From contig NC_029516.1 in the NCBI RefSeq assembly GCF_001577835.2, forward strand, positions 116,247,276 through 116,311,275: a stretch of DNA of 64,000 bases, given 5' to 3'. Shown piece by piece: positions 11,955 to 26,400 of this stretch. The stretch is from Coturnix japonica (lineage: Eukaryota; Chordata; Aves; Galliformes; Phasianidae). Under the pieces are notes generated by a model. That model did not search any database. It was not told where the DNA came from and saw only the letters and a list, made by a program, of their open reading frames with translations. The position numbers and the translations under genes were made by a program. Numbering within the stretch: the stretch's first letter is position 1; every line of letters begins with the position of its first letter.

Positions 11955-11992
11955 TTCCCTTCCCTTCCCTTCCCTTCCCTTCCCTTCCCTTC
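11955..11992 (+). repeat. (CCCTT)n pentanucleotide repeat
   Basis: About seven perfect copies of cccttc-type pentamers, a pure-pyrimidine strand. Confidence 0.95.
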
Positions 11993-12689
11993 ATGTTACA
12001 TTGGAGTGATCTTGCCCTGAATGTCCATCTAGACAACTGCAGAGCATGAGTCCCAGCAGAACATTCTCATCTGGGACTCTCAAGTAAATAGCGCTATTGA
12101 AACAGATTGCCAGTATTTTCCACTACGTAAAATGAAACTCATGGGAGAATGGCAGAGACATGTCAGGTTGATTAGGAAACAAACACATTGCTTCCCTTAT
12201 ATTTGTGTTAATCTTCTACTTGGATTGCACTTCATATTTTAAGCAATTCTTAATAAATTTCCAATTTTTTAAATAGGAAGTGAATATATGTTAGGATGTC
12301 AGTATTGCAAAGCTATATGTGTGTTCTGGAAAAAAAAAAAAAAAATCTCCGATGACTGCAGTATTTGTGATGAAAGGTGAGTGAAGCAGCCATACAGTGC
12401 TCCATGAGTAATGAATGTATTTTCCGAAAAAGGATTTCAAACTGGGGGAAAAAATATGTATCCTTTTAGCAAATATTCTAAAATAGCTTTGTCAGTTATT
12501 AAAAGATAAGAAAAAGGGAAGTAGACTTTACAGGACAGCATAAGTATTTCTTGTGAACACGCAGCAGAATTGCGTTCAGCTGGGAGAGACTGAAGAAATT
12601 TAATGTGTGTTAAAAAGTCAGGTAAGAAAGTAATTTCTTTGTTAAGAATGTATAAGGAGAGCAGAAGCTGAGTTCACTTGAGTGACAGG

Positions 12690-13045
12690 AGCATATGATT
12701 TGTGGTTGCGTTTGTTTAATCTTTGTAGTCTGAAGAGATTGAGTTTGTCCAGGCTTGAAAAGAAAAGTGCAAGGACGGCTTATTCAGTGATAAGAAGGAA
12801 GGAAGGTGGTCATTCTCTGCGTCCAGCATGGATAAGACAAGAAGTCCTAGGCTCTAATTTCTAATATCAAGGTGGCACTTGAACACACTACCCAAGGAAA
12901 TTACACTTCCCATCATAATACCTTTCTAAACATGTATTAGATAAACATTTTATGTCTGAAATTTAGCTGATTCTTCCATTGGGGAAGGTTATGAACAAGT
13001 GAGATCCCTTCAAATCCTATTTCCTTTGTGAAACTGTGATTTTTA
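12690..13045 (+). repeat. Possible ancient CR1 fragment
   Basis: A diverged + strand block with the order of CR1 3' sequence ('agtctgaagagattgagtttgtccaggcttgaaaagaaaag' resembling LFSLEKK coding sequence, and near the end 'gatcccttcaaatcctatttc...gtgaaactgtgat'). Weak identity. Could be chance in part. Confidence 0.4.
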
Positions 13046-16000
13046 TTTCTCATATTGCATTTTACATTATATAAACCTAAATCCAACTTTTGGTCTAGTT
13101 TTGCTTTGTCTGTCAGTGAGACAAATTCTTCTCCGAATCCAGAATATTGAAACCCATATGATGCTTATTTGATTTATAGATTCCCCAGTGACCTATGGAA
13201 TGAAAGATGTGTGCTTCTATTTTTTTCTGTACTAATTGTAATATTAGGTATGACTATGTTGAGCTAAGCACTGTATCAAGACATTTTATTGATAGTGTCT
13301 CTAAGGAATTTCCATCTGACTGTGCTCAAATAAAGGTTTGTAAAACTTTGCTGTTTAAGGAAATAGCACAGCTTTGAAAACAAACCTTAAGTATTTTTAT
13401 TTGGCCAATTATATATTTAGCTCTTGCTTAGTTATTTATTTCCAGTCTTTGTATTTTATAATGCCAAATACTTTAATACATATATCCATAACAGGAAATG
13501 GGTAACATTTGCCAAATTGCTTAAGTCAATTAAAGTCCTAAGTCATGGTTGTTCTTCTGTAGTCATTTAGAAAGAAACAAACATTTTACTTAGCACCACC
13601 TTCCAAAGGCATGGTAGCGTATAATTCAGACAAGCTGCAACAGCAGAAATGAATAGATGGAGACAGGGTAATGAATAAAACCAAAAGGTGGATTGTTACT
13701 TAGTGTATTTTACTTCTGCTTCATGGTTTTGCTGTTGGAGGGGGACTGTTCTTCTTCATTTGTGTGCACATATGTTCAGTGAGCCACTGAAAGGGGAAGT
13801 GAAACCAGAGTGGTGAGGGCTGAGGGATGCTGGTGGGGCAGTGGGGCAGAGGAAGGTCACCTGTGCTGATGCTGATGCTCCATGGACAGCTTTGAAGCAT
13901 GGGTAGAAAATGGACTCCATTGCAGAAGGTTTTGCCTGTCCTTAACAGACCTCTGTGGCTTTAGATACTATGAGGAGGCTACTATACATTTGTGCAAAGC
14001 TGGTGAAGGTGTTATTAAAAAAATACTCAGCCTTTTGGGATTTTCTGTATTTAAAGCATGTGGACGCTCAAGTTGGCAATACAGAGAACTCTTCGAATAC
14101 TTCAGGTAAAGCCCATCCATTATAATCAGGCAAAGGATTCTTCTACTCTTTCTCCATAGAAAAAAAGGCTTTTTCTGAGAAATGCTTGAGCGTGTTTCTT
14201 TCATTTTGTTTTGTTTTGTTTTTCTGTAGAAGAGTTAGTATGAAACAGTCTGGTTTCTGTCTTCCCTTCACTGTTTTCCTCACAAGGCAATTACTTGACA
14301 GCTTAGAGTAAACCACAGGGAGCCACTGGAAAAGTACAGTGTTTTCTAATGCTTTCTTTCTATAGGACTGTTTCAAGAAGGATGGCACATTATGTAACAG
14401 AAATTCACAGCTTCTGTAGAAAGTCCCATTAGAGGATTAAAGCAGGGCTGAAATCTTATAGCTTTTCCTCTCTGCTTGTTGGGTGTGATGCCATAGCCAC
14501 AGAGATCAACATCAATCTGATAGTTGTGCCTCTCTACTGAAAAGATAACACCTAGTGGAAAATGTCCAAAATACTGACTTTCTGTTCAGTTGTTCTCTTT
14601 TGATCATATGTTTGCATATTCACACACACATGCATAGTAGCTGTAATCTGATTTTTTATCTGTTTCATGCTTTAGCCTTTATTTAGGATATTACTGGAAC
14701 CTATAAAACCAAGCATGCACAGAAATTAAATGAGCAGCTATGAAGTGAGCAGGGGAGCACTCATTTTGCTTTCATTCTCCCATAAGGATATGCCAAGGGC
14801 TCAGCACTGTTGGTTTTCCCCACGGGGAGGGAGCTGGGAGTTGAGGGTGCCCATGAGGCCTGCAGGGCCGTGCCATTCCCAGCCAAGGCCCATCCTTCAG
14901 CACACAGTGAGGGAGCAGGACTGAATGGATCCCATCTTTGGCTCTCAGGGCCCCAGAGCACATGGCCCTCAATATGAAAAGCTTTAAGGTCTGGCAGGAG
15001 TCAGAGTGTGGATGATCTGAGGAATCCATGCCAGGGAATGGAGGCTTCAGATGTTTGGCACAATGGGTCTGTGCAGCAGGCAATGGGTATGAATGGACAG
15101 TACAGTCCCTGAGGGTTTGCTGCAACAAATAAACATCAAACTGTTAGGAACATCAACCTCTAGGAGCAGGGACAGCATACAAGCCCTGCCTCATCTGAGG
15201 AAACATCCTGATTTCTTGGAATCTTTGGCTTGTATGAGATCAATATAAATAAATATATATGTGTGTGTGTCTGTGTGTGTAGTTTTGTTCTGACTCAGAC
15301 CAAAACCAAAACACAAAAGTGCCTGAAGTTCCCAGAAATCTCAGAATTCTTTCTAATCTATCAGCTCTGGTAGAAGACTGTCACTATATGTTATTTCTTA
15401 GAAAAAAAAAAGAACTGACTTCAGACTTTTTAGGAAGCACATTGTTTACCTGTGACTGTGGCTGGTAAAGAAAAACTTCAATAGTAGAGAAGAGCGAGGA
15501 CTCTGTGGGTGAAACAATGCAAAATAGGTCAAAATAGTGAATGTTTAGAATATCATGCTTGCTTCAGTTAACTCCGTAGCTCCACAAAGATAATTATTTT
15601 TGCAGCAGTTAAATTATTATTTTAATTTATCACTACTTGATCATTCACAGGCAACAGCTGGAGATAACAAAGTAAAAATTAAGAATGTGTTGGTTTTGGT
15701 GAGATGATGTTGGGAGAAAACATAGCTTTGCTGACAGCACAGGTGAAGTTTAATTTCTGGATAGAGGATGTAACTAGTTCTTGTCATAAAATGAAAGCTA
15801 GTAGGCTTGGCTTCTGTTCTTCTATATCTGTGTGCAGTGGAAACTTCCATCTACACAGCTCACTATGATAGGAAGTTCTGCCTTAAATAAATTGGTTGTG
15901 CATTGAACTTTTCAAACTGTTACATGTACTTACTTGAATGAGATTGGAACAGGTTCTGTGCCAGTGAAGCTCTTCAGAAATGGGATGGCTTGAAATTTTA

Positions 16001-19000
16001 ATCTGGTGGATGTTACACTGATTTGGTAGTAAATTAAGGTCCCGGCTGTAATTTATAGGCAGGTCACGTCAACTAGAGGTCAAGAAACCCACTGTTGCAG
16101 CACAAAATGTTGAAAAGGAAAACACATCCCTGCAATGTATGCAATTTGTAACTCAGTGCTTCCTTTTTTTTCCTGCCTGCTTGTGCAGGTGATACAAAGC
16201 TTATTTTACAACATCTGTTTGTAAAGCAGCTGAGAAACCATTCATGGTCCTTACTAGTGAGGAAAACCTAGCAACAGAAAACAGAAACCCTACTTTTTGT
16301 CTTGCATTGTGTTTATCAAGTAAAAGTTCAGTGTAAAATCAGCATAAAGCCATGCTGTTGGAGTGAAAAGATTTATGACACTTTGAGTTACAGCGAAAAA
16401 TGTCCCCTTCTTCTGAGGTGTTTCAGGTGTTTTATTGCTGCCACAAGAAGAGTAATATTGGAATGAGTTCCGGTTCCCTGAAAATGAGCAACTGAGGCTT
16501 TCAACAGGTGCCATTTCCTCAGCTTCAAGAAACCCAAATTGATTCAGCACCACCTCTCTTGCTGTGATCTCACTCAACCTGAGGCAGCTCCCCTTTTGTC
16601 CTCAGGCATCTCTGTCAAAGGATCTGTCTTGTCTATCATAAAGCCAAGTTGTCTGCACTGATCTCCAGGACTGTGAGAGCTCATTCTGAGAACTTTGAGA
16701 GAGTTTCAGATGTTTTGCTTCCAACATGCAAGGACTGTCACCTCTTACCCTCCAAAAAAAAAGCAGTCTACCTGTCTCTCAGGTTCTTTTTATCACAGGA
16801 AAATTCTTGATGATTCCCTGGACATTTCTTGCAGGATTTTCAAACTTCAGATCTTTAATAACTTTCTTAACTTGTCATTTTAGGATCTTACTTCAAAGTA
16901 GCTATGTTCATATTATCCCATTGCCTTGCATGAAGACCAATTCCTTGCAGTGCTTGTAAACTTGGAAGACTTTCACTCGACACTAATAAATTTTAATATT
17001 TATAATGTGGATCATTGATTTATTGGGCTTTAATATTTTACATTTAAGCTATGGAGGCTTAAATAGTAATACAAGGCTATCTGGGCAATGCTATCAAGAG
17101 TCAACAGTTATTTCCTAGCTCTCATTTACATCAAGAAATAACACCATACAGACCCCAAACCTCAAAAGTGGGATATACAAAGACACCTTTCTTGCTTTTT
17201 TCCCTATACTATGCTACATATCTCCTGCATCCAAATGTGACAGATTTTCTGTCTGCTTATCACTTCTCAGCCCTGTGGCCAACCTCTATCCAGAAGATGA
17301 GTCAGATACACTAGGTATCTTGGCAGGAATTAGTCAAATGGAAAAGGAACAAATGCTCAATACAGATGAGTAAACTGACCTCCTTAGAGTTCTTAGGCTG
17401 AAGATGGAAGGGGCTGAGGAATGAAAATAACTGTCTTTTCAAGAGAATATGGTTAGGTAGTCAAAGAGCAAACTTTCTCACAGATTTTATGCAGAGAGAG
17501 ACATTTTAGTGCAAGCATCCACAAGTTTCATATTCAAACACACTTCTTAAATTGTCATTTAATGTTTAATCAAAGTTCACTTTCCCCTTGAATTTTCTTG
17601 CTGATCTGGAAACATTTAGCTAGTGGCCTACAACTTCATGCTGCAGCTGCAACAGCTTTCAGATAAGGACTCACCTACATTTGGATCAGAAGCAGAACTC
17701 CTCATACTCATGGAGCTGTCTGGGATTCTTGCACCTGGTCAAATTATGAATGGCTGATGATACTGGATTAATCTTTTCTCCAGATAGAGATTTGTGTGTG
17801 GATAAATAGAGCTGATTTAAGTTCACTCAAGATCCTTACTTAAATTTGACTAATTAGTTTCTTTTAATTACATTTTCAACTTTCTTCCCTTTTACTTCTT
17901 TTCTCTTAAAAAAAAAGTTTCTTCTCCCCATAACTCCAGAAAAATTATCTATATATAAATTGAAGATTTGAGTCCTCATGAAGGATAAGCAGAAAACACA
18001 TACTTAAGCGATTTATCTTTCAAACAGTCTTTTAGTATTTGTCCCATTTAGGATTTCTAGGTGCTCATGAGTGGCAGTAGTAAGTTCAGCTAAAAGTTTA
18101 AAGAATAAAACTACAGTATTATTATTTCTGCTGCTATGTTATCCTACTGATATTGCATATGTCCACCACATTCACTTTGAAAGATCCATATGTGCAGCTA
18201 ACAATATCCCACACTTTATTTGCTAGAGCAATCAGCTCTTACAGCTGGAAGTACTACTATCTTGCACTACCAAGTTTTCAGCTTATCTACTTCATACACC
18301 TATGGAAATGAAAGAGTTATTTCTCTTTATGAGAAATGGAAAAAGCTTTTTCCTCTTGGTGTTATCAGGTTTCATCTCAGCTTCACTCTGACATAACATC
18401 GTTTTAGACTGTGAGTACACCAAAGACAGCTTTGGGAAGTTGCACGCTCAGCAATTACAGTAATAGATTTAATGCATTAAAATACCAGTAAGTGAGACTT
18501 TGTCTTTCCGAAGTAAGTCACAGAGGATGGGATTCAGCTCACATACATCGAGCCATCTAAAATGCAGATGTCTGGACTAATCTTGTAAACCAGAGAGAAA
18601 TTAACACTTCTAGAAAGAGATTCCATTGTACCCTATAACAGAGAGGTGGGATGGCTGTGACTCTCCTCAGCAACTCAAATCTAGCCAACAAGGTTCAGTG
18701 ACTTCAACACAGATAATGAGATTCTCATCTACTGGCTCTTGGAACAAGTGCCATGTCAGCCTGGCCCTCCTGCTGCTTCTTCCCTTTGTGGGGCACCAAC
18801 TGTCTGGTTTTAGCAGGAGAAGGAGAATGTTTTTGATACAAGCCTTAGCTTTTGGAAAGGAACATCACAGATCATCGCAAAACTGGGGGATCTGGGGACA
18901 TCTGCAGGTAAGGAGAATCCCACTTGCACGTGGGAATAAGGTTTTGGGGTTTCAGGCTCGTGAAAGTGATGCCTTTATACATGAGAGGAAGGTGGTGTAA

Positions 19001-20204
19001 ATCAGGGCTTCTAGGTGTGCGACTAAGAATATCAACCTACTACAGAATTAAATTCAAATGCATTCAATGAACCCAATGAGCTACAATTTCTGATGCACTA
19101 CTGTTAATTTTTATCCTGTTTGCTTGAATTCTTTCTCATTTATATGTTTTGGTATTCCCTAATGGCTCCTCACTAGGGAATGCAAACTAACTGTGTCATA
19201 AAACTGCTGATTTAGAAAACACATTTCATTTTTCCCTATTGTTATAAAACACAATGCATGAAGCTGAAACCTACAGGAAGAATCTCTTATCATTTCCAGC
19301 CACAGACTCATTAAAGACTCAGCATCTCACATTTACAGCTATATTTCCACGATCAGAAATTACAAACAACCCACTGCACATGAGGCTGTTCCTCATCTAT
19401 GTATGCGGGAGTCAAAAAAGGAAGGTGAATAACATTCCCCATGTCTGAGGTGAAGCAGGAACAATCTGCAGGATAGGAAGGTGTAAATCAGGTCAAGCTG
19501 TGGGAACCAGGGAAGCACAAAATATTTTGATATTCTTGAGGCTGGCACGTGCTCAAACACTTCAAAATCCACCTGCCATCTTGCTGCCACCATAAATTAA
19601 AACATTAAAGTCCTTAAATTTCCCACCAAGACCTTAAGATTAAATGTACTTCAAAATTAGCTCAGGGAGAAAAGACAGAGTAATGTCTGCTTCAAGTCCT
19701 AGTGGGGGTCTTTTCTTTCCACAAAGTCATAGGACTGGACTAAATAGGAAACAAAGAACTGCAAATCAATGCATGGGGTTAAGTTTCTTTTGATCTTTTG
19801 TTTGTTTGCTTGCTTTCTTAACTTGCCTTTTCTCATTTGGCTGCTATCTGATTGTTAAGAGTTCCCAGAGCGCTATACTGATACTTAAGGACCAAGGAAA
19901 ATGCTGATGATGATGTTTTTGAACTGAATTTTTACTCCCTGTCAGATTGGCTTGGTGTATCCCTGCCACTGGATTCAGGTTCTTTAAAGGTGGGCCAAAT
20001 CATGCAGGAGAAGCAGCAGCTCAGAAATCCAGCAGGCTGTCCCACTTGACTGGAAGGGCTATTTGTGTTCTCAGCATCTTTACCAGGTGCCTCACAAATA
20101 TACTGAGATATCCTCCAGAAGGTCTTCAGGTTCATATGCTCACACCTGGCTGTATATTACCGTCCTGCTCCACTGACTTCAGTGGAGGGGGAAGAGACTC
20201 AATC
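13046..20204. other. Long stretch of unique noncoding DNA
   Basis: About 7 kb without a recognisable transposon or exon. A GC-richer island near 14790-15120 and a 124-codon frame at 18626-19000 have no family resemblance or coding-like features. Could hold regulatory elements, but none can be called by eye. Confidence 0.5.
15255..15281 (+). repeat. (TG)n microsatellite
   Basis: tg repeats interrupted once by tc, preceded by an (at) stretch. Confidence 0.9.
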
Positions 20205-20206
20205 TA

Positions 20207-20433
20207 CATTGGTTGCTCTGAAAGTAATGCCTCCTAGTTATTTTCATGGAAAGTGCAACTGATACAAAGAACACAATAACACTGTTTGATAGAACAGATT
20301 ACTATCTGTTGCATGACAACATAACGGAACATTGGTGGGAAGGTTCAACTTCTACTACCATACCACCAACTTCTGCCTCCAGTATTGCAGGCTGACATAA
20401 TAAAACAGAAGGCATCACTTTCAGAGCAGCCCT
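20207..20433 (+). mobile_element. Internally deleted mariner element (Galluhop/Mariner1_GG type)
   Basis: About 227 bp. The left end ggttgctctgaaagtaatgc and the reverse complement of the right end ggctgctctgaaagtgatgc form terminal inverted repeats with few mismatches. TA dinucleotides flank both sides (20205-20206, 20434-20435), as expected for mariner target duplication. Interior blocks ('caacataacggaacattggtggg' and 'accataccaccaacttctgcctcc') match the 3' part of the chicken mariner as I remember it. The transposase region is gone, so it is a MITE-like deletion derivative. Confidence 0.85.
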
Positions 20434-20435
20434 TA

Positions 20436-23400
20436 GCATCTGGCTGCTCTCTTGGGGTCTGTAGTATTTGTATCTAACAGCACACAGACCGTGGGAGTTT
20501 CAGTGACCATCAACTGCTTGAGAACATCTGTGTTTTTCACTTCAGGTGCTTCACATTACTGCAGAAGTCAGCAGGACACACTGTTACCTCCACCCTCCCA
20601 TAGCCCTCCTGTAGCACTCATCATGCTTCACACCTTGCTGGTTCGGCAATAGCAGGAGATGCAGCAGGTGTGAAAACAGACCTACTGAGGTGATGAGTGG
20701 GTAATCAGGCAGAGGATGGGGGAGAAAAAGGGGAAATCCCACATTACTCACAAGGAGGAAGCCCAAGGAGGAAGGGCAGGTCGTTCACTGCTTTTTCTTG
20801 GGGAAGGTTCATTTCCTCCCATCAGCTCCTCTCACCCTTTCATTCCGCTTGCTGTACTGAGCAGCAAGTAATCATCCACACCTTCAGGCTGGCCATATAA
20901 GGTGGCAAGGCAGAGCCACCCTCCAGAAACAAGAGCTGGGTATTAGGCTGGATGGCCTAAAAACAAAGATGTAATATAAATATGTAAAGCACCCCGTAAA
21001 TAGAATCTTGTTAGCAAGAACTGGACTTAATGCAGGGGTGACAAGAGAAGATGTGTCTGTGTAAAAAAGAGGAATAATAACTGAGTGGGGGTAAAAACAT
21101 ACATGAATGGAAACATTTTTTCGTTGCAACAGCTATGCTGAAAAACTAAGACAGCACCTTTTGCTGTCACATCATGTAGAAATACCTATTTGCTATTACA
21201 ACAGGCAGACATACTAAATACTACAGAAAATAACCCACACAGCACAGGCCTCCCTTTTCACATCTTTGTCTGAGTCCAGGAAACAGCTACTTTCTTGGCC
21301 TCGCTCTCTGTCACCCTGTGGCTGCTGTGTTCTATGGAAACTGGCAGTGGTCCATTTCAGGCTGCCGGCAGCAGCCTTGAACATTGTGCTCACCACTGTT
21401 CGTGGCAGTCCTATGAGATGAATAGCACAACTCTGCTGAGGCACATCTTCAAATGTTGGCTTCCACTTACAAGGGCATTTTTAGGTGAAAGAATGTCCAG
21501 CAGTACCTGCCCTTGATGTGTTGCCCTGTATATGTTTTCTTGAGAAATACTTCTTGCCTTAGAGACAGAGCTGTGAGGTGACAGAACTGTGGGCTGACTG
21601 TTGTAGGGTGACAACATTATGGGGTGACAATATTGTAGAGTGCCATTGCTGCAGCACTTCTTTGTGCTTCTTCCTCAGTGTCAATGGCATCACAATTACT
21701 CAAACACTTGTTACTAAAAACTTCTTACTACCCTCTCTCATTGGTGAAACCAAGCAGTGCAATGGAGCTTTCAAATCAGTTTTGTGTAATATTTTTATGA
21801 AGTACTGTATTCTCCAGACAGTGCTAACAGTAATCCAGCTGGCCTATAGTGCCAAACTGAAGTGTTTGTTTGAGGCTATATAAGCTTTTGCTGATATCAA
21901 ATGGTCTCTGCTTTGGCTTTGATCCTGTTGTTATTATTGTATTGCAAAGAGTGTCAACAAAAGGCACAAATGAAGGCCTGCAGATACACTCCTGAGATAT
22001 GCAATGCAAATGAAGATACACCAGGAACTTCCTGAGAGGAGAATTTCAGAACTGAAAATGCATTTAATCTGTAATAGACACACATTGCAGTGTTATTTGT
22101 GACATGAAAATACTGCTTTGTTAGAGTTCAGACTGCAAAAAACAAAACAAAACAAAAAAAAAACAACACAAAAAAGCACATGCTGCTGTCAGCCCTAACA
22201 TGATTGCAACTTATTTGGGAGACACTTTTTGGAACTAAACACAGCTTGGTGTGAAAAGCAAAAAAGGAGCTGATCAGACAGGGAATCAGAATGTTGTTGC
22301 ATAGGAACAGGCCCAAGCTAAAAAAGCAAGTTGTTGCACATTACTGCAGGGGCCCTGCACCCTGCTGGACCACATCTTTTGAACTTAAAGAAATTCTTCT
22401 AAAGCTTCTTTCCTGTTTGCACCGCTAAAGGAAATGGCAGAAGACAATACAATAAACATTCAGTCATATGGCAAAGGAATATCTGGACTGAGATCAGTGT
22501 TCAGTGTTGCTTGGGTCAAGGGTAAAGTGCTGATGAATCGACCGAGTCTGCAGTTAAATGAATGGCAAGAAAAATCATAGATTAGCTTTTATCTGTCTAC
22601 GTAAGCTCAGTTTCCTCTTTGTGTTTAGTTTTTGTATTGCTGGTACACGTAGTGTTGAGACGTTACATGTACATTTTCTAATAGTGTTATGGCTTTTGTT
22701 GTCCATTTATGGGCACAGCCCATCACGTAACATGGCTCCTAATGTCTGAAACACACAGCACAGCTCAGCACAGCCAAAAAACAGCCTGGCAGGGTGTCCT
22801 GATGCTCCTCTCCCTCTAACACTGGCACTGCGACCCCACCAGCTGCCCTCATCTTGGTCCTCACCTCTCCCTGCTGCTGAGGCAAGCTGGATGTGATAGC
22901 GGCTGTGGACCTTGGGACCTGAGAGTTACCACAGTTGGAGCACGTGAGACAGCAGGCTTTCACTTAAGGGTGCTGCTCCTCTGGAGAGCTGCAGCTGAGA
23001 GGACACCTGGCCTGGCAAGCGGCCGGCATAGTTCTCCTCCCCCAGCTGCCTGTCACTAATGTAATGGCTTCCTGGCGGTCCTGCTTCCTTCCTCACTTCT
23101 TTCTCCTTCCCACGGAGCTTGCTGTAATCCAAAGCCTACTGCATAGGCATCCAGCAGTGGCTCTGGCCTGTGGAGAGGTGGCTCCACAGCTTGAATGGCA
23201 CAGCCTGCCCTCTAGAACCAGGTGCTGCTCCACGATCTCTGTCCCCTCTTCTCCCCAGCCATGACCTGCTTGAAGAGAACCAATGAACAATCTGAGCTCT
23301 TCCTGAGAACCCCTCCAAGAACCTTCCCAGCACTGAGCAGGAGAGTTTTGCAAGCTGAACCCTGCAAGCAAAAGCAATGTGAACTTAATGAACAAAGTAG

Positions 23401-26400
23401 TAGCCACATGGAAAGGGCAGTCCGTATGGAGGAACCTTAGCAGCTGTGACAACATTACTCCTAGCTTGGCAAAACTAGGAAGAGCATTTGACCCTCACTT
23501 TATTATGCAGCGGTCTGCAGGAATGATTACAAGATTACAAGTATTTATTGATGCTTGTGTTGTAGAACTGGGATCCAGATTTCTGATCTGGCTGCAATAT
23601 TGAGCCCTTTGGAAATGCACACTACCTAACCTTGCACGCTCTCTCACCGTAAACGTTTCTGTATCTTGCTAAAAGGATTTCTTAGCAAACGTGCGGCTGG
23701 AAAAAGCAAAAGCTTTTCTGGCTGCAATTGCCATATAATTAAAATTTAATAAGGCATAAGATCATTTGTTCTATTTTTTCACCTTTTCTTTCTTTCTTAA
23801 AAAGAAAAAAAAATAACTGTCTTCTGTTGAGACAGTGATAACACCTTTAAGCAACGGTGCATGATAAATTAAGAAACTGGGTGGAGTGCTTCCTTCCTGT
23901 TATCCGTTTGCAATCAGTGAGAAGTGAGAAACAAGTAGGACATCTTACTTAACGTCTGAAAAACAAACTTTCTGCACGAAAAAACAGAGGTTCTCTTACC
24001 TCCTAGGTTTAGCTCTGGGCCAGATCCTGAGTCCTCTTACATGCCTGTGTGACTGTCTCTCCTGCTTCAGCACGTGGGATTTTCCCTCCTGCTCAGAAGG
24101 CAGGCTTCTTTCTTGTACACGGATCACACCCAGTGTTGAGACTGTAAGTCAACTTGTCTTTGGAAGTGTGTTGATGGCAGTAAAGGCTTGAAAGCATCTG
24201 CTCATGTAGACACAGCAGAATCTGTTTTCCCAGCAACTATGTGGTGCAAAAAGCAGACAGAAAGAAACAAAAACACAATAGGTCTCCTACTACTCTATAT
24301 AAGCCAGCCACAGCCTCTTGTTAGAACACTGTGTGCTGGAGATGCCGGGTGCTTCAAATTATCTACTCACCATATTCCAATTTGTCACATCCTACATCTG
24401 GGCAACAAGGACCAAGAAAAAAGACCCACAAACATGTAGAAAACACAACTGAAACACGTCAGTTGTTAAAAACAAAACTAACTAATTCAAAGCATTAAAA
24501 CCCCATTAGTTTTAGCCACAATAAAATATGTTGCTTTTGTAAGATGCATGTGGGAACCTTCTCAGGAGATGGCCACATCCTATCTGTTTTGTCCAGGAGT
24601 TTATGGCTACAATGAATTAAGAAGATGGGCAGCCTGAGGAAAGTCCTTCCCACTTGTTCTTCATTCATATATCTGGCACCTTAATCAACAAGCAGGCTGC
24701 CAGGAATCATTGATTTCCTTCCAGTCTGTCAGTCTGTCAGTCAGCTGCCTGGGTTGGTTAAGGTGAGGTAAGAAACAAGACTTGTTTGTGGTTAGGGCAG
24801 CCAAGCTCCCTTGATGACCAACAGCAGAAGCTTTTCTAACAACGCAGATTTTTACTACAGCCTCACATCTACTGAACTCATATGGTTTGCCTATAGGGAT
24901 CTCCAGCAGTGCTCCCAGAAACTGAGACCCAAGAATATACCCAACTGTGAAAACTTCAGCTGAAGAGATCTTAGTGGCTTTGCCTGGAAACTGTGGAGTA
25001 GAAGACCAAGACCTGGGGCAGCACTCAATGGTCTCAGCTGTAAGACTGTAGAAGGACCACCAGACCACTGCCTCCTACAGTACCACAAGAACCTGTCTCT
25101 CAAGCTGACATACTCTTTGAGAGGGATTCAGAGAAATGGATAGGTGACTGCTTAATCAGAGAGCATCCTGTCTATCTAAACTTGGGGGTCTGGTTCAAAC
25201 AGGTGCCTGGAAAATGGCAACAAGTGAGTACATTATCTTCCAACACAAAGCAGCTGAGCTACTAATGATTCTGCTTGCCCTTGTCTGGGAAAGAGCAGCT
25301 TCTACAGAATAAAGCAGCCCAATGGACTGAGGTCTGCATCCCACCTCTTCCCAGCTTTCTTCCTATAGAAATAACCCGTGAGATCCAGTCCTTAGGCTAG
25401 AATTTAAATATATCTTTAATAAAGCAAAATGACAAAAGATTGCATGATTTTATATGACTGATGGAAAAATACTTCCAATCATTAGAAAAAAAGAATGGAA
25501 TTCTTATTTCTGCTTTTCTTGTTCCCTTCCCACCTCATTTAGCGTGCTCAGTGGATCCTTTACTCTGCCAGGGAAAAGGAGAGATATATGGGAACCATAC
25601 CCTGAAACAGCAAATATAGGAAGAGGAAGTTGCTTTTAGTGTTACTCTCAGGATTATCAAACTGAAATCTGCCTAGCGGGGAGTTAGTCAGGCCAGCAAT
25701 TAGTCAGCAGTTTTCTAAATGATTTCAAAAGCACTTATTAGTTTTCCTGAAGATGAGCAAATTAAAGCTAAGGCTGTAATTTGTGCTGTGCAGGTGGTTT
25801 TCTTCACAGTCAGGTCACGTACTGTTATACTTCGTAGCTGTCTGCAATGGAGGAGGCATTCCTGCGCAACTCTGCTGGTCATCTGTTGCAAGGAAAACCT
25901 TTCACCAGGATGAATTTCTCTATTATTTCATCTTCTATTCTCACAGTGGGGACTGTGCTGTCTCCAACATTACAGTCTGATTTGGTTGTACCAGGTGCTC
26001 TTCTAAACAAGTCATAGAGTTGTTCATGGCAAGGAAACAGAGCAGAAAAACACGGGCCAAAAACGTGATCTCTGTGAAATCAGAGGGATCCTTGTGCAAG
26101 ATTTTGTGTGCTCTCTGTGCTGTAGCTGCTTGTGCTATTGTGAGATTTCTGTGAATCAGGGCCATCATGCATTAGATGCATGCTGTGAGGCCATCAGCAG
26201 AGCAGGGAGAAGCTTAAATCTGAAGAATGCCAAACACATCCATTTGTGGAAAGGGCTGTCAGAGGGCTTAAAATCCTTCTGTATGCTAAATAGCCAGAGA
26301 TAAATATTTCAAGAATCAAAATGAGCCAATGAAAACTTGATTTTCACCTTAAATGCATCCTTTTGTTCCCAATTATTTTTTGAAAGCATCTGGTGCTAGA

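Noticed and set aside
18626-19000. 124-codon plus-strand frame
   Set aside because: No recognisable motif or splice context.
24685-25068. 127-codon minus-strand frame
   Set aside because: No known domain, start context, splice sites or coding-like composition; expected by chance at this density.
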